Below the pieces are notes generated by a model. The model was given only the letters and a program-made list of their open reading frames with translations, was not told the origin of the DNA and did no database searches. Below, piece after piece: positions 26,650 through 37,339 of a stretch of DNA of 64,000 nt (position 1 is its first letter; each line of letters starts with the position of its first letter). The position numbers and the translations under genes were made by a program. The DNA is from Metasolibacillus sp. (GTDB lineage: Bacteria; Bacillota; Bacilli; Bacillales_A; Planococcaceae), in the NCBI RefSeq assembly GCF_025291715.1, contig NZ_JAMBIZ010000005.1, positions 1-64,000 of the forward strand, read 5' to 3'.

Positions 26650-26939
26650 GTGAAAAAAGATATGTCAGAAAAGAAGCGATTGCGCTTTCCTATAACCCTG
26701 GTGAAAATACAGGTCCAAAAGTAGTAGCAAAGGGTAAAGGGAAAATCGCTGAAAATATTTTAGAACAGGCATCACTCCATAATGTCCCGATTCATGAGGA
26801 CTCGAATCTTGTCGAATTGTTAGGACAGCTTGATTTAAACGAAACAATACCAGAGCAGCTATATCAAGCAGTAGCGGAAGTATTCGCCTTTATTTATCAT
26901 TTGGATCGTCAGCATAATGAATTAAAACGACGCGATTAG
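26646..26939 (+). CDS. ylqH: FlhB C-terminal-domain homologue (YlqH)
   Basis: The 97-residue protein matches the cytoplasmic switch domain of FlhB. Its ALSYNPGENTGPKVVAKGKGKIAENIL aligns with AIALKYDEDSMDAPRVVAKGTDFVAQKI of the full FlhB at 55408-56496, and the ends (LYQAVAEVFAFIYHLDR against FFKAVAEILAYVYRIKR) also agree. The autocleavage NPTH that precedes this block in FlhB is absent, as are the four transmembrane helices. It overlaps ylqG by 4 bases. It probably interacts with a FliK-like partner without self-cleavage. Confidence 0.85.
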   Translation: MSEKRYVRKEAIALSYNPGENTGPKVVAKGKGKIAENILEQASLHNVPIHEDSNLVELLGQLDLNETIPEQLYQAVAEVFAFIYHLDRQHNELKRRD

Positions 26940-26957
26940 CGTCGTTTTGCTGTTTTA
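26924..26957 (+). terminator. Terminator overlapping the ylqH stop codon
   Basis: AAAACGACGC (26924-26933) pairs with GCGTCGTTTT (26939-26948) around GATTA, followed by GCTGTTTT. The left arm encodes the last codons of ylqH. Confidence 0.85.
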
Positions 26958-27108
26958 TAACAAAAAACAACATTTTTCCGAGAATAATACAGTATAATTA
27001 ATTGAAAATTCCGCATAAAAGACAATTATAGACATTGTCAGATTGTTTGTATAAAATAGATGATGGTAATTAAAATAATATCCAAATTGTCTGATAGGAG
27101 GATGGATT

Positions 27109-28269
27109 ATGAATATCCATGAGTATCAAGGGAAGGAAATCTTGAGAAAGTATGGCGTTGCTGTACCGAAAGGAAAAGTAGCGTTTTCTCCAGATGAAGC
27201 TGTGAAAGTAGCGAAAGAATTAGGCGCTAACGTAACAGTTGTAAAAGCACAAATCCACGCAGGTGGTCGAGGTAAGGCGGGCGGTGTTAAGATTGCCAAA
27301 AATCTTGACGAGGTACGTACTTACGCAAAAGAACTACTTGGTAAAATATTGGTAACACACCAAACTGGTCCAGAGGGTAAAGAAGTAAAACGTCTTTACA
27401 TTGAAGAAGGATCAGATATTCGTAAAGAATACTACTTAGGTTTAGTACTTGACCGTGCGACTTCTCGTGTCACTTTAATGGGCTCTGAAGAAGGCGGTAT
27501 GGATATTGAAGAAGTGGCAGAGAATACGCCTGAAAAAATCTTCAAAGAAGTGATTGATCCTGTAACAGGCTTAACAGGCTTCCAAGCACGTCGCATGGCA
27601 TTCAATATGAATATTCCAGCGAAATTAGTAAACAAAGCAGTTAAATTAATGCTAGGCTTATACCAAGCATTCGTTGAAAAAGATGCATCAATCGTTGAAA
27701 TCAACCCATTAGTTGTAACAGGTGACGATGAAGTAGTAGCACTTGATGCGAAATTTAACTTCGATGCAAACGCATTATACCGTCATAAAGACATCGTTGA
27801 ATTACGTGACTTTGATGAGGAAGATGCAAAAGAAATCGAAGCTTCTAAATATGATTTAAGCTACATCTCTTTAGATGGTAACATCGGCTGTATGGTTAAC
27901 GGTGCTGGTTTAGCAATGGCAACAATGGATACAATCAGCTATTACGGCGGTCAACCGGCGAACTTCCTTGACGTTGGGGGCGGCGCTACAGCAGAAAAAG
28001 TAACAGAAGCATTTAAAATCATCCTATCTGACGTGAATGTAAAAGGTATTTTCGTTAATATTTTCGGTGGAATTATGAAGTGTGACGTTATTGCAGAGGG
28101 TGTTATTGAAGCAACGAAGCAAGTAGGGTTAACAATTCCATTAGTAGTGCGTTTAGAAGGTACAAACGTAGAGCTTGGTAAAAAATTATTAAACGAATCT
28201 GGTTTAAATATTGTCGCAGCAGATTCTATGGCTGATGGCGCACAAAAAATCGTAGGACTTGTAGGCTAA
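27109..28269 (+). CDS. sucC: Succinyl-CoA synthetase, beta subunit
   Basis: The 386-residue ATP-grasp subunit of the TCA-cycle enzyme interconverts succinyl-CoA and succinate with ADP/GDP phosphorylation. It starts [20 protein letters not shown], with the nucleotide-binding [16 protein letters not shown] and the C-terminal [15 protein letters not shown]. It is full length. The 168-base upstream region contains GACAAT/ATTGTC (27021-27039) and a further TTGTC-type motif near the ribosome site. sucD follows after 18 bases. Confidence 0.97.
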   Translation: MNIHEYQGKEILRKYGVAVPKGKVAFSPDEAVKVAKELGANVTVVKAQIHAGGRGKAGGVKIAKNLDEVRTYAKELLGKILVTHQTGPEGKEVKRLYIEEGSDIRKEYYLGLVLDRATSRVTLMGSEEGGMDIEEVAENTPEKIFKEVIDPVTGLTGFQARRMAFNMNIPAKLVNKAVKLMLGLYQAFVEKDASIVEINPLVVTGDDEVVALDAKFNFDANALYRHKDIVELRDFDEEDAKEIEASKYDLSYISLDGNIGCMVNGAGLAMATMDTISYYGGQPANFLDVGGGATAEKVTEAFKIILSDVNVKGIFVNIFGGIMKCDVIAEGVIEATKQVGLTIPLVVRLEGTNVELGKKLLNESGLNIVAADSMADGAQKIVGLVG

Positions 28270-28287
28270 GGAAGGTAGGGAGAATTA

Positions 28288-29190
28288 ATGAGTGTTTATA
28301 TTAATAAAGACACGAAAGTAATCGTACAAGGGATTACTGGGGAAACAGCACTTTTCCATACAAAGCAAATGCTTGAATACGGTACAAAAATCGTAGCTGG
28401 TGTTACACCGGGTAAAGGCGGCTTAGAAGTAGAAGGAGTACCAGTATTCAATACTGTTCAAGACGCAGTAAATGCAACAGGCGCTAACGTATCTGTTATC
28501 TACGTACCAGCACCATTTGCAGCAGATGCAATTATGGAAGCAGTAGATGCAGGCTTAGATATGGCAATCTGTATTACAGAGCATATCCCTGTTCTTGATA
28601 TGGTGAAAGTAAAACGTTATATGGAAGGCAAGAAAACACGTTTAGTAGGACCAAACTGTCCAGGTGTTATTACATCTGATGAATGTAAAATTGGTATTAT
28701 GCCAGGCTACATCCATACAAAAGGTCATGTTGGTGTTGTATCACGCTCAGGTACATTAACGTATGAAGCAGTACACCAATTATCACAAGAAGGTATCGGT
28801 CAATCAACAGCGGTTGGTATCGGTGGTGACCCTGTAAACGGGACAAACTTTATCGATGTATTATCAGCGTTCAATGACGACCCAGACACATATGCGGTAG
28901 TTATGATTGGTGAAATCGGTGGTACAGCTGAAGAAGAAGCGGCTGAGTGGGTAAAAGCGAACATGACAAAACCAGTTGTTGGCTTTATCGGTGGTCAAAC
29001 AGCACCTCCAGGTAAACGTATGGGACATGCTGGTGCGATTATTTCAGGCGGTAAAGGTACAGCCGCTGAAAAAATCAAAGCGATGAACGCAGCAGGTATT
29101 GAAGTAGCAGATACACCATCTGTTATCGGCGAAACATTAATTCGTGTCATCAAAGAAAAAGGTCTTTACGACAAATGTAAAACACATTAA
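28288..29190 (+). CDS. sucD: Succinyl-CoA synthetase, alpha subunit
   Basis: The 300-residue CoA-binding subunit carries the phosphohistidine in [14 protein letters not shown] (about residue 247). Other conserved segments are [16 protein letters not shown] and [20 protein letters not shown]. It is full length, forms an operon with sucC, and ends at a clear terminator. Confidence 0.97.
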   Translation: MSVYINKDTKVIVQGITGETALFHTKQMLEYGTKIVAGVTPGKGGLEVEGVPVFNTVQDAVNATGANVSVIYVPAPFAADAIMEAVDAGLDMAICITEHIPVLDMVKVKRYMEGKKTRLVGPNCPGVITSDECKIGIMPGYIHTKGHVGVVSRSGTLTYEAVHQLSQEGIGQSTAVGIGGDPVNGTNFIDVLSAFNDDPDTYAVVMIGEIGGTAEEEAAEWVKANMTKPVVGFIGGQTAPPGKRMGHAGAIISGGKGTAAEKIKAMNAAGIEVADTPSVIGETLIRVIKEKGLYDKCKTH

Positions 29191-29208
29191 TTTCGATTGT
29201 TGTGGAAG

Positions 29209-29238
29209 GTGTAGCATATTTTATGCTACACTTTTTTC
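29209..29238 (+). terminator. Terminator after sucD
   Basis: GTGTAGCAT (29209-29217) pairs with ATGCTACAC (29223-29231), then TTTTTT. Confidence 0.92.
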
Positions 29239-29268
29239 TATATAGCGATCCCTATAAGCTATCGTTTA

Positions 29269-29331
29269 CTCCTGTGGTTGCTCGTTGCAGAAAAATTGTG
29301 CTCCTGCGGTTACTCGTCGCAAAAAATTTGC
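29269..29331. repeat. Two tandem REP-like units between sucD and dprA
   Basis: CTCCTGTGGTTGCTCGTTGC (from 29269) and CTCCTGCGGTTACTCGTCGC (from 29301) are tandem units of 31-32 bases, each followed by an A-rich run and ATT. Each has a short internal dyad (TGCG / CGCA). They lie upstream of the dprA ribosome site in a gap with no other visible content. Confidence 0.55.
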
Positions 29332-29368
29332 TATGCGGTCATACTAACTTTCAATAAGGAGAGATGAC

Positions 29369-30259
29369 ATGCAAAATGAAATACAGCAATTATTAGCGTT
29401 ACACTATGTTTACCCTCTACCATTAAATAAACTTCAGCGCTTATTAAGTGAAATAGGTACATTGCAACAATTGCCAACCATTTCAGCAAGAGAGCTTGCA
29501 CAAGCACTTCAAGTCCAACTCCAAACAGCTCAAACATTACAGCAAAATTATATAAAGGCAGTTAAAACACCGTTTCAGACGTATTATGAGCGATGTCATA
29601 TACGTGCAATACCTTTTATGAGTAAATACTACCCAAAAAGCTTATTACAGCTTAGAGACGCTCCTACAGTCATTTATGCGAAAGGGCAGCTTGATTTATT
29701 ACAATATCCAAGAAAAATTGCCTGTATTGGCTCACGCAATGCGACAAATTATTCAATTATAGCTTTACAATCAATATTGCCACCTTTAATTGCCGAGCGA
29801 TATGTCATTGTAAGTGGTCTAGCAAAGGGCGCAGATACACTCGCTCATCGCATGACAATAGAATTAGGAGGCCATACAATTGCGGTTATTGGGCATGGTT
29901 TTTCATATATATATCCAAAGGAAAATCGACAGCTTGCTACAGAAATCGCCAATAAGCATTTATTATTGACAGAATACCCACCATACATGGGGCCGAAGAA
30001 ATGGCATTTTCCAATGCGTAATCGAATTATTAGCGGTTTAAGCTGTGCATTAGTTGTGACAGAAGCTGCAGCTAAAAGTGGTACATTGATTACAACAGAC
30101 CATGCCCTAGAGCATGGAAAAGATATTTTTGTTGTCCCTGGACCAATTGATTCAGAGCAGTCAAAAGGAACGAATAATTTATTAAAAGAAGGGGCAATTC
30201 CGATATGGAACGGGCAGCAAATTGTGGACGAATTACAAATGTTTCAAATGAAATATTGA
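29369..30259 (+). CDS. dprA: DNA-processing protein DprA (Smf)
   Basis: The 296-residue protein loads RecA onto incoming single-stranded DNA during natural transformation. The Rossmann-like fold motifs are ACIGSRNATNYS, VSGLAKGADTLAHR, and MRNRIISGLS. The later GTLITTDHALEHGKDIFVVPGPI stretch is also typical. There is an N-terminal helical extension of about 60 residues, and the protein lacks the C-terminal winged-helix of longer homologues, as in B. subtilis. The start follows AAGGAGAG. It neighbours topA as in Bacillus. Confidence 0.94.
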   Translation: MQNEIQQLLALHYVYPLPLNKLQRLLSEIGTLQQLPTISARELAQALQVQLQTAQTLQQNYIKAVKTPFQTYYERCHIRAIPFMSKYYPKSLLQLRDAPTVIYAKGQLDLLQYPRKIACIGSRNATNYSIIALQSILPPLIAERYVIVSGLAKGADTLAHRMTIELGGHTIAVIGHGFSYIYPKENRQLATEIANKHLLLTEYPPYMGPKKWHFPMRNRIISGLSCALVVTEAAAKSGTLITTDHALEHGKDIFVVPGPIDSEQSKGTNNLLKEGAIPIWNGQQIVDELQMFQMKY

Positions 30260-30345
30260 AAAAAAGTTGCATTCTGTGTCAATCTGTTATACATTTTGCA
30301 ACAGGTATGCTTTGTATTTCACAAAAATTGTGTAATCAATTAAGC

Positions 30346-30416
30346 TTTGGTTAAACCAAATTAGGTGTTTGCGCCTGAGCACCTATATTATCCGTGGAGG
30401 CTTTATTTCACAAAGC
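30346..30416 (+). other. Hairpin series in the topA upstream region
   Basis: The 242-base gap before topA contains TTTGGTTAAACCAAA (30346-30360, palindromic), TAGGTG/CACCTA (30362-30367 / 30380-30385) and GCTTT/AAAGC (30400-30404 / 30412-30416). None has a U-run. They may be part of a supercoiling- or RNA-sensitive leader. No clear promoter can be assigned. Confidence 0.35.
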
Positions 30417-30501
30417 AATTTAACGCCAATTAAAAGGGAATGGAAATACCGTGGCGTATTAAAATATAAAATAAGTAACCTCTCTAAGGGGGAAGAAATG
30501 A

Positions 30502-32586
30502 ATGGCAGATTATTTAGTAATAGTGGAATCGCCTGCAAAGGCAAAAACAATTGAGCGATACTTAGGTAAAAAATATAAAGTAAAGGCTTCAATAGGACAT
30601 GTACGTGATTTACCGCGTAGTCAAATGGGCATTGATACTGAAAATAATTATGAGCCTAAGTATATTACAATTCGTGGTAAAGGGCCTGTTTTACAAGAAT
30701 TAAAAACAGCTGCTAAAAAAGTGAAAAAGATTTATCTAGCGGCCGATCCCGATCGCGAAGGTGAAGCGATTGCATGGCATTTAGCAACAGCTTTAAATAT
30801 CGATATCGAATCAGATTGTCGCGTTGTGTTTAATGAAATTACGAAGGACGCAATTTTAGAATCATTTAAACATCCGCGCCCAATTAATTTAGATTTAGTA
30901 GACGCACAGCAAGCGAGACGAATTTTAGACCGCCTTGTTGGCTACAATATTAGCCCAATTTTATGGAAGAAAGTAAAAAAAGGCTTATCTGCTGGGCGAG
31001 TGCAATCTGTTGCGCTACGCTTAATCATCGATCGAGAAAATGAAATTACGAACTTTGTGCCAGAGGAATATTGGACAGTTGAAGGGCTATTTGAAAAAAG
31101 TAAAAAGCAATTTGACGCACTTTATTATGGTGATGGAGCCGAGAAAATTAAGCTAACAAACGAAGAGCAAGTGAAGGCAATATTGAAAAATATTAAAGGC
31201 GACCACTTCACTGTAACGGATGTTACGAAAAAGGAACGTAAACGCAATGCAGCACCAGCGTTCACAACTTCCTCACTACAACAAGAGGCAGCACGTAAGC
31301 TAAATTTCCGCGCGAAGAAAACGATGATGCTTGCACAGCAGCTATATGAAGGTATTGATATCGGCAAAAAAGAAGGAACGGTCGGTTTAATTACGTATAT
31401 GCGTACAGATTCGACACGTATTTCTGAAACGGCAAAGGCCGAAGCAATGCAATATATCGATACAAAATATGGCAAAGACTATATTGCGACAGAGCCAAAG
31501 CAAGCGAAGAAACAATCGAATGCACAGGATGCGCATGAAGCAATTCGTCCTACGAGCGCAATGCGTACACCAGATGAGTTAAAGGCAGTATTAAGTCGTG
31601 ACCAGCTGCGCTTATATCGACTAATTTGGGAGCGATTTATTGCTAGCCAAATGGCACCTGCTATTTTAGACACAGTTTCTGTCGATTTATTAAATGAAAA
31701 TGTAAAATTTCGAGCAAACGGTTCTCATGTGAAGTTTCCTGGCTTTATGAAGCTTTATATAGAAGGTACAGATGATCAAACCGAAGAAACGGCAAAGCTC
31801 CTACCAGAGATGGAAATTGGCGATAAAGTAAAAACGGTATCAATTGAGCCGAAGCAACATTTTACACAGCCACCTCCTCGTTACTCAGAGGCACGCTTAG
31901 TAAAAACTTTGGAAGAGCTAGGTATTGGTCGACCTTCCACATATGCACCTACGTTAGATACAATCCAAAAACGTGGCTATGTACAGCTTGATGCGAAACG
32001 TTTTGTTCCTACTGAGTTAGGCGGCATTGTTCATCAGCTTGTGCTTGAATTTTTCCCAGAAATACTGAACATTGAGTTTACAGCAAAAATGGAGCAGGAT
32101 TTAGATGGTGTAGAAGAAGGTATGACCAATTGGGTACAAGTTATCGATGCCTTCTATAAAGATTTTGAAAAACGTGTAGAATATGCGGACGAAGCGATGG
32201 AAAAAATCGAAATCAAAGATGAGCCTGCCGGCGAGGATTGCGAAAAATGTGGCGCGCCAATGGTATTCAAGCTTGGACGTTATGGCAAATTCATGGCTTG
32301 TTCGAATTTCCCAGACTGCCGCAATACAAAGGCGATTGTCAAGCCGATTGGTGTACAATGTCCTACATGTAAGGAAGGCGAAATTGTTGAGCGTAAAAGT
32401 AAAACGAAGCGTCTGTTCTACGGCTGCAATCGCTACCCAGAATGTGAATTTGTGTCATGGGATAAGCCGATTAACCGTCCATGTCCAAAATGTAGCTCAT
32501 TATTAGTTGAAAAGAAATTGAAAAAAGGTGTACAAATTCAATGTACAAATACAGATTGTGATTACGAGGAAACACCATCACAATAG
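30502..32586 (+). CDS. topA: DNA topoisomerase I
   Basis: The 694-residue type IA topoisomerase relaxes negative supercoils. The TOPRIM domain starts [21 protein letters not shown] and includes [13 protein letters not shown]. The active-site tyrosine is in [14 protein letters not shown]. Three four-cysteine zinc ribbons fill the C-terminus: C-x2-C ... [12 protein letters not shown] ... [12 protein letters not shown] ... CTNTDC. Full length for Bacillales. The ATG at 30502 follows AAGGGGG. Confidence 0.97.
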   Translation: MADYLVIVESPAKAKTIERYLGKKYKVKASIGHVRDLPRSQMGIDTENNYEPKYITIRGKGPVLQELKTAAKKVKKIYLAADPDREGEAIAWHLATALNIDIESDCRVVFNEITKDAILESFKHPRPINLDLVDAQQARRILDRLVGYNISPILWKKVKKGLSAGRVQSVALRLIIDRENEITNFVPEEYWTVEGLFEKSKKQFDALYYGDGAEKIKLTNEEQVKAILKNIKGDHFTVTDVTKKERKRNAAPAFTTSSLQQEAARKLNFRAKKTMMLAQQLYEGIDIGKKEGTVGLITYMRTDSTRISETAKAEAMQYIDTKYGKDYIATEPKQAKKQSNAQDAHEAIRPTSAMRTPDELKAVLSRDQLRLYRLIWERFIASQMAPAILDTVSVDLLNENVKFRANGSHVKFPGFMKLYIEGTDDQTEETAKLLPEMEIGDKVKTVSIEPKQHFTQPPPRYSEARLVKTLEELGIGRPSTYAPTLDTIQKRGYVQLDAKRFVPTELGGIVHQLVLEFFPEILNIEFTAKMEQDLDGVEEGMTNWVQVIDAFYKDFEKRVEYADEAMEKIEIKDEPAGEDCEKCGAPMVFKLGRYGKFMACSNFPDCRNTKAIVKPIGVQCPTCKEGEIVERKSKTKRLFYGCNRYPECEFVSWDKPINRPCPKCSSLLVEKKLKKGVQIQCTNTDCDYEETPSQ

Positions 32587-32602
32587 AAAGTTGGTAAAGT
32601 AA

Positions 32603-33916
32603 ATGTCAGAGAAAATAGTAAACGTTATTGGGGCAGGCTTAGCTGGCAGTGAAGCAGCATGGCAAATCGCAAAGCGTGGTATCAAGGTACGCCTTTATGA
32701 AATGCGACCTGTCAAGCAAACGCCCGCGCACCATACAGATAAATTTGCGGAGTTGGTATGCTCTAACTCTTTACGTGCGAATACGTTAACAAATGCGGTA
32801 GGCGTCATTAAAGAAGAAATGCGGATGCTGGATTCTGTCATTATGAAGGCGGCGGATAATTGTTCAGTCCCAGCAGGTGGAGCGTTAGCGGTAGACCGTC
32901 ATGAATTTGCAGGCTATGTAACGGAAGCGGTGAAAAACCATCCATTAGTAGAGGTCATTCATGAGGAAGTAACAGAAATTCCAGAAGGCATTACTGTTAT
33001 TGCAACAGGTCCTTTAACATCAAAGGCATTAGCAGAGAAAATTCAAGCATTAACAGGTGAGGAATATTTATACTTTTATGATGCGGCAGCGCCTATCATC
33101 GAAAAAGATTCGATTGATATGGACAAAGTGTATTTAAAATCGCGCTATGATAAAGGGGAAGCAGCTTATTTAAATTGCCCGATGACAAAGGAAGAATTCG
33201 ATCGTTTCCGTCAAGCATTAATTGAGGCAGAAGTTGTACCACTAAAAGAGTTTGAAAAGGAAATTTATTTTGAAGGCTGTATGCCGATTGAAGTTATGGC
33301 AGCACGCGGTGAAAAAACAATGTTGTTTGGACCAATGAAGCCAGTTGGATTGGAAGATCCGAAAACAGGTAAGCGTCCATATGCGGTTGTGCAATTGCGC
33401 CAAGATGATGCGGCCGGCACATTATACAATATTGTTGGCTTCCAAACGCATTTAAAATGGGGTCCACAAAAGGAAGTATTGCAGCTAATTCCAGGGTTAG
33501 AAAACGTTGAAATTGTACGTTATGGTGTGATGCATCGTAATACATTTATTAACTCGCCGAAAGTATTGGCAAAAACATATCAATTAAAAGCACAGCCAAC
33601 GATTTTCTTTGCAGGTCAAATGACAGGTGTTGAAGGCTATGTTGAATCAGCAGGAAGCGGCTTAATTGCCGGTATTAATGCAGCGCGTTTAGCAAAAGGT
33701 GAGGAGCTATTATACTTCCCAGAAGAAACAGCGCTTGGCTCAATGGCACGCTATATTACGGAAGCAGCTTCGAAAAACTTCCAGCCGATGAATGTCAATT
33801 TCGGTCTGTTCCCAGAGCTAGGTGAGCGTATTAAATCAAAAGCAGAGCGTGCGGAGCGCCATGCGAACCGAGCATTGGAAACAATTCGTAATTTTGTGAA
33901 TTCGAGAACAATTTAA
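32603..33916 (+). CDS. trmFO: Methylenetetrahydrofolate-tRNA-(uracil54-C5)-methyltransferase
   Basis: The 437-residue folate- and FAD-dependent enzyme makes T54 in tRNA T-loops. The FAD-binding [11 protein letters not shown] is at residues 9-19. The conserved [11 protein letters not shown] carries the catalytic-region cysteine and [26 protein letters not shown] the second cysteine. It is full length. It follows topA by 16 bases and ends at a terminator, after which one of the structured repeats begins. Confidence 0.97.
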   Translation: MSEKIVNVIGAGLAGSEAAWQIAKRGIKVRLYEMRPVKQTPAHHTDKFAELVCSNSLRANTLTNAVGVIKEEMRMLDSVIMKAADNCSVPAGGALAVDRHEFAGYVTEAVKNHPLVEVIHEEVTEIPEGITVIATGPLTSKALAEKIQALTGEEYLYFYDAAAPIIEKDSIDMDKVYLKSRYDKGEAAYLNCPMTKEEFDRFRQALIEAEVVPLKEFEKEIYFEGCMPIEVMAARGEKTMLFGPMKPVGLEDPKTGKRPYAVVQLRQDDAAGTLYNIVGFQTHLKWGPQKEVLQLIPGLENVEIVRYGVMHRNTFINSPKVLAKTYQLKAQPTIFFAGQMTGVEGYVESAGSGLIAGINAARLAKGEELLYFPEETALGSMARYITEAASKNFQPMNVNFGLFPELGERIKSKAERAERHANRALETIRNFVNSRTI

Positions 33917-33922
33917 TTGCAG

Positions 33923-33958
33923 AAAAGCCCTTTGAATTGTATAATTTGAAGGGCTTTT
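33923..33958 (+). terminator. Terminator after trmFO
   Basis: AAAAGCCCTT (33923-33932) pairs with AAGGGCTTTT (33949-33958); the A/T flanks allow action in both directions. Confidence 0.85.
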
Positions 33959-33976
33959 ACCTTGGTTCAGCAGAAA

Positions 33977-34211
33977 CCCCTTTCCTCAGTAGAGAGGGGA
34001 TGAATGCCATATGTTTACTTAGTGCAGTGGGTGGTTGGATACCCACTGCACCGAGATAAAGCCTTCGGTGGAGGTCACAGATTTTGAAAAGGAGGCCTGC
34101 ACGATGCAGGTCAGTTCACCGTTGTCACAGGAAGTGACGGCTTTAGGGGAACTTCTACTGCAAACAAGTTTGGGAAAATTTGGACGCAATTACGCGGAGG
34201 CGTAATTGATT
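33977..34211 (+). repeat. Structured repeat element, copy A
   Basis: This fills most of the 456-base gap between trmFO and xerC and contains no plausible gene. Stem-loops in order: P1 CCCCT/AGGGG (33977-33999); P2 GTGCAGTGGGT/ACCCACTGCAC (34022-34051); P3 GGCCTGCA/TGCAGGTC (about 34093-34111); P4 GTCAC/GTGAC (about 34125-34138); P5 CAATTACGC/GCGTAATTG (34187-34208). Long blocks between stems (AGATTTTGAA, CACCGTTGTCACAGG, GGACGCAATTACGC) match copy B. Copy A has about 25 extra bases before P5. Named here for reference only; I know of no described family it belongs to. Confidence 0.8.
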
Positions 34212-34372
34212 TAGATGATATGTAAAAAATTATGGTGTCTTACGACTGCTTGTCATGCAATTGACAAAATCCATTGATTTTTTAAAATTTACGCATATTT
34301 TACTTGCTAATTTTGGAGTTACGGTATAGTGTCAGTATGTAATTAATTTGCTCCGCTTAAGGAGGCTATGTT

Positions 34373-35272
34373 ATGTCAAATCAGCAAAATGAGTGGCTGC
34401 ATCAGTTTATTCGCTATGTGCAAATTGAAAAAAACTTTTCTGTACATACAGTGCGGGAATATGAGACTGATATTCAGCATTTTTTGACGTTTTTACAAAC
34501 GGAAGGTATTAAAAGTTTACAAGATGTTGAATATATTCATGCAAGATTGTATGTGACAAAGCTTTATGATGAGAAAAAAGCAAGAGCATCTATTTCAAGA
34601 AAAATATCTGCAATTCGCTCCTTCTTCCGCTTTTTGCATAGAGAATTTGATTTGGACGATTCATCTTTTCGATCATTGTATCACCCGAAAAAAGAGGAGC
34701 GACTTCCAAACTTTTTTTATGAGGAAGAGCTGACACAACTATTTGAAGCGAATCAAGGGCAAGATTTTCAATCGCTGCGCAATATCGCTTTGCTGGAGCT
34801 GCTTTATGCAACAGGTATTCGAGTAAGCGAGTGTACGACATTGGAACTATCTCATATCGATTTCCATTATTCGATACTTCGCGTTATGGGGAAAGGGCGT
34901 AAGGAGCGCATTGTACCGTTTGGTGAATATGCGCGTACAGCGCTGCAAACCTATATTGAGGAAGCGCGACCACATATAATGAAAAAGACGGAGCATTCTT
35001 ATCTTTTTGTCAATATGCGAGGTGGCGAACTTACGCCACGAGGTGTACGTCATATACTAAATGAGATGGTAAATAAAGCTAGCTTGCATACGAAGCTTTA
35101 TCCGCATATGCTAAGACATTCATTTGCTACACATTTATTAAATAACGGTGCAGATATGCGTACTGTACAAGAGCTATTAGGACATGCACATCTTTCCTCG
35201 ACACAAGTATATACACATGTGACGAAGGAGCATTTACGTAAAACGTATATGAATACACATCCAAGAGCTTAA
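34373..35272 (+). CDS. xerC: Tyrosine recombinase XerC (CodV)
   Basis: The 299-residue recombinase resolves chromosome dimers at dif together with XerD. The N-terminal SAM-like domain (about 1-90) is followed by the catalytic domain with Arg in LYATGIRVSE, His-x-x-Arg in HMLRHSFATHLL, LGHAHLSST and the nucleophile Tyr in TQVYTHV. It is the usual first gene of the xerC-hslV-hslU-codY cluster. The ATG follows AAGGAGG, and hslV begins 12 bases later. Confidence 0.96.
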   Translation: MSNQQNEWLHQFIRYVQIEKNFSVHTVREYETDIQHFLTFLQTEGIKSLQDVEYIHARLYVTKLYDEKKARASISRKISAIRSFFRFLHREFDLDDSSFRSLYHPKKEERLPNFFYEEELTQLFEANQGQDFQSLRNIALLELLYATGIRVSECTTLELSHIDFHYSILRVMGKGRKERIVPFGEYARTALQTYIEEARPHIMKKTEHSYLFVNMRGGELTPRGVRHILNEMVNKASLHTKLYPHMLRHSFATHLLNNGADMRTVQELLGHAHLSSTQVYTHVTKEHLRKTYMNTHPRA

Positions 35273-35284
35273 GGAGGAATCTAT

Positions 35285-35827
35285 TTGGGGCAAATACATG
35301 CAACGACGATTTTTGCAATCCATCATAAAGGTGGTTGTGCAATGGCTGGTGATGGTCAAGTAACGTTAGGAAATGCAGTTGTGATGAAACATACAGCAAG
35401 AAAGGTCAGACGTCTGTTTAATGGCAACGTATTAGCAGGCTTTGCTGGGTCAGTAGCAGATGCTTTTACTTTATTTGAAATGTTTGAAGGTAAGTTAAAC
35501 GAGTATAATGGTAATTTACAACGTGCAGCTGTTGAGGTAGCTAAGCAATGGCGCGGTGATAAAATGTTGCGTCAATTAGAGGCAATGTTGCTTGTAATGG
35601 ATAAATCTACTTTGCTTCTTGTTTCAGGGACAGGAGAAGTCATTGAGCCAGATGATGGTATTTTAGCGATTGGCTCAGGTGGTAATTATGCATTATCTGC
35701 GGGTCGCGCATTGAAGCAACATGCAGGGGAGCATTTAACGGCACAGCAAATTGCAGAGGCAGCTTTAACGACAGCTGCTGATATTTGTGTATTTACAAAT
35801 CATAATATTATCGTGGAGGCGCTATAA
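35285..35827 (+). CDS. hslV: ATP-dependent protease peptidase subunit HslV (ClpQ/CodW)
   Basis: The 180-residue proteasome-like peptidase partners with HslU. The sequence [23 protein letters not shown] and [19 protein letters not shown] is diagnostic. Translation begins at TTG 35285 after AAGGAGGA; no other start codon lies before the catalytic segment. The N-terminus is [10 protein letters not shown]. The first residues of the B. subtilis protein (M-S-S-F-H-A-T-T, from memory) include the N-terminal serine reported as its nucleophile; here that position is Gly. Thr7, which aligns with Thr1 of E. coli HslV, would need removal of six residues. It overlaps hslU by one base. Confidence 0.95.
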   Translation: MGQIHATTIFAIHHKGGCAMAGDGQVTLGNAVVMKHTARKVRRLFNGNVLAGFAGSVADAFTLFEMFEGKLNEYNGNLQRAAVEVAKQWRGDKMLRQLEAMLLVMDKSTLLLVSGTGEVIEPDDGILAIGSGGNYALSAGRALKQHAGEHLTAQQIAEAALTTAADICVFTNHNIIVEAL

Positions 35828-37212
35828 TGACGACAAACTTAACGCCAAGACAAATTACGGAGCATTTAAATCGTCACATTGTTGGGCAAAATGAGGCAAA
35901 GCGTGCAGTAGCAATTGCACTGCGTAATCGCTATCGCCGTTCTTTACTGAACGATGAAATGAAAAGTGAAATTATCCCGAAAAACATCTTAATGATTGGT
36001 CCAACAGGTGTTGGAAAAACGGAAATCGCAAGACGTATTGCGAAGCTGACAAAAGCGCCATTTGTTAAAGTGGAAGCAACAAAGTTCACAGAAGTAGGCT
36101 ATGTTGGACGCGATGTAGAATCAATGGTACGGGACTTGGTAGAGGCTTCATTACGCCTTGTTAAAGAAGAAATGTTAGCAACTGTACAGGAAGAGGCAGA
36201 AAAGCTGGCAGATCAAGCGATTGTGAAATTGCTAGCACCTTCAAAAAAGAAGGCGAAAATGCAGCAAAATCCATTTGAAATGCTTTTTGGACAAAAGCAA
36301 GAGCAAGCTGAGCAGGAAAATCCAGCGGAAGAAGCAGAAATAAGCTCCCGTCGCAGTCAGATTGCAACGGATTTAGCGCAAGGTAAGCTTGAAAACCAGT
36401 GGGTAACAATCGAGGTCATGGAGCAAGCAGCACCATTAATGGATATGCCAGGAATGGAAATGCAAATGAGCGGCATGCAGGATATGTTGGCGAATTTAAT
36501 GCCAAAGAAAACAAAGAAGCGCAAAGTGCAAGTAAAAGATGCACGTCGTATTTTAACGTTGGAAGAGGCCAATAAATTAATCGATACAGATGAACTAACA
36601 GCAGAAGCGATTCAGCGCGCTGAACAGACAGGTATCATCTTTATTGATGAAATTGATAAAATTGCAAGCAAAGACAGCGGCTCTTCAGCAAATGTTTCAC
36701 GCGAGGGTGTACAGCGCGATATTTTGCCAATCGTAGAAGGTTCTACTGTAACGACGAAATATGGTCCTGTAAAAACAGATTATATGCTATTTATTGCAGC
36801 AGGTGCTTTTCATATGTCAAAGCCGAGCGATTTAATTCCCGAATTGCAAGGGCGTTTCCCAATTCGTGTGGAACTGGAAAAGTTAACGAAGGAAGATTTT
36901 GTCCGCATTTTACAAGAGCCAGACCAATCGCTTATTTTGCAATATAAAGCCTTGCTAGAAACGGAAAATGTAACAATTGAATTTTCAGATGAAGCGATTG
37001 ATTGCATTGCTGAAATTGCAACAGAAGTTAATCAAGAAACAGATAACATTGGTGCACGACGCTTGCATACAATTTTAGAGCGCTTATTAGAGGAGCTATC
37101 ATTTGAAGCTTCTGAAATTGCACCAGCACATATTGAAATTACCCCTGCATATGTTGAGCAAAAACTAGGAAATATCGTGAAAAATAAAGATTTATCACAA
37201 TTTATTTTATAG
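35827..37212 (+). CDS. hslU: ATP-dependent protease ATPase subunit HslU (ClpY/CodX)
   Basis: The 461-residue AAA+ unfoldase feeds HslV. Walker A is [11 protein letters not shown] (about residues 59-69), Walker [12 protein letters not shown], and an inserted I domain (about 110-240) carries Met/Gln-rich segments. The [12 protein letters not shown] pore-loop region is conserved, as is the C-terminal sensor-2 [18 protein letters not shown]. The C-terminus KDLSQFIL fits into HslV pockets in this family. It is cotranscribed with hslV, and codY follows 127 bases later. Confidence 0.97.
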   Translation: MTTNLTPRQITEHLNRHIVGQNEAKRAVAIALRNRYRRSLLNDEMKSEIIPKNILMIGPTGVGKTEIARRIAKLTKAPFVKVEATKFTEVGYVGRDVESMVRDLVEASLRLVKEEMLATVQEEAEKLADQAIVKLLAPSKKKAKMQQNPFEMLFGQKQEQAEQENPAEEAEISSRRSQIATDLAQGKLENQWVTIEVMEQAAPLMDMPGMEMQMSGMQDMLANLMPKKTKKRKVQVKDARRILTLEEANKLIDTDELTAEAIQRAEQTGIIFIDEIDKIASKDSGSSANVSREGVQRDILPIVEGSTVTTKYGPVKTDYMLFIAAGAFHMSKPSDLIPELQGRFPIRVELEKLTKEDFVRILQEPDQSLILQYKALLETENVTIEFSDEAIDCIAEIATEVNQETDNIGARRLHTILERLLEELSFEASEIAPAHIEITPAYVEQKLGNIVKNKDLSQFIL

Positions 37213-37339
37213 CAAATGTTATTTCATGAAAAAATGTAGAAGTCTTTACAATATTTAAAACATAGATAATTGCTATAAATTATAAAAACCTTTAGAATAT
37301 TACGTAAATACAGAAATAGCCTTAGGAGGACTATAGAAA

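Noticed and set aside
33977-34211. T-box, known riboswitch or CRISPR repeat as an explanation for copy A
   Set aside because: There are no T-box or aptamer consensus motifs, no spacer-repeat periodicity, and the same element occurs beside unrelated genes.
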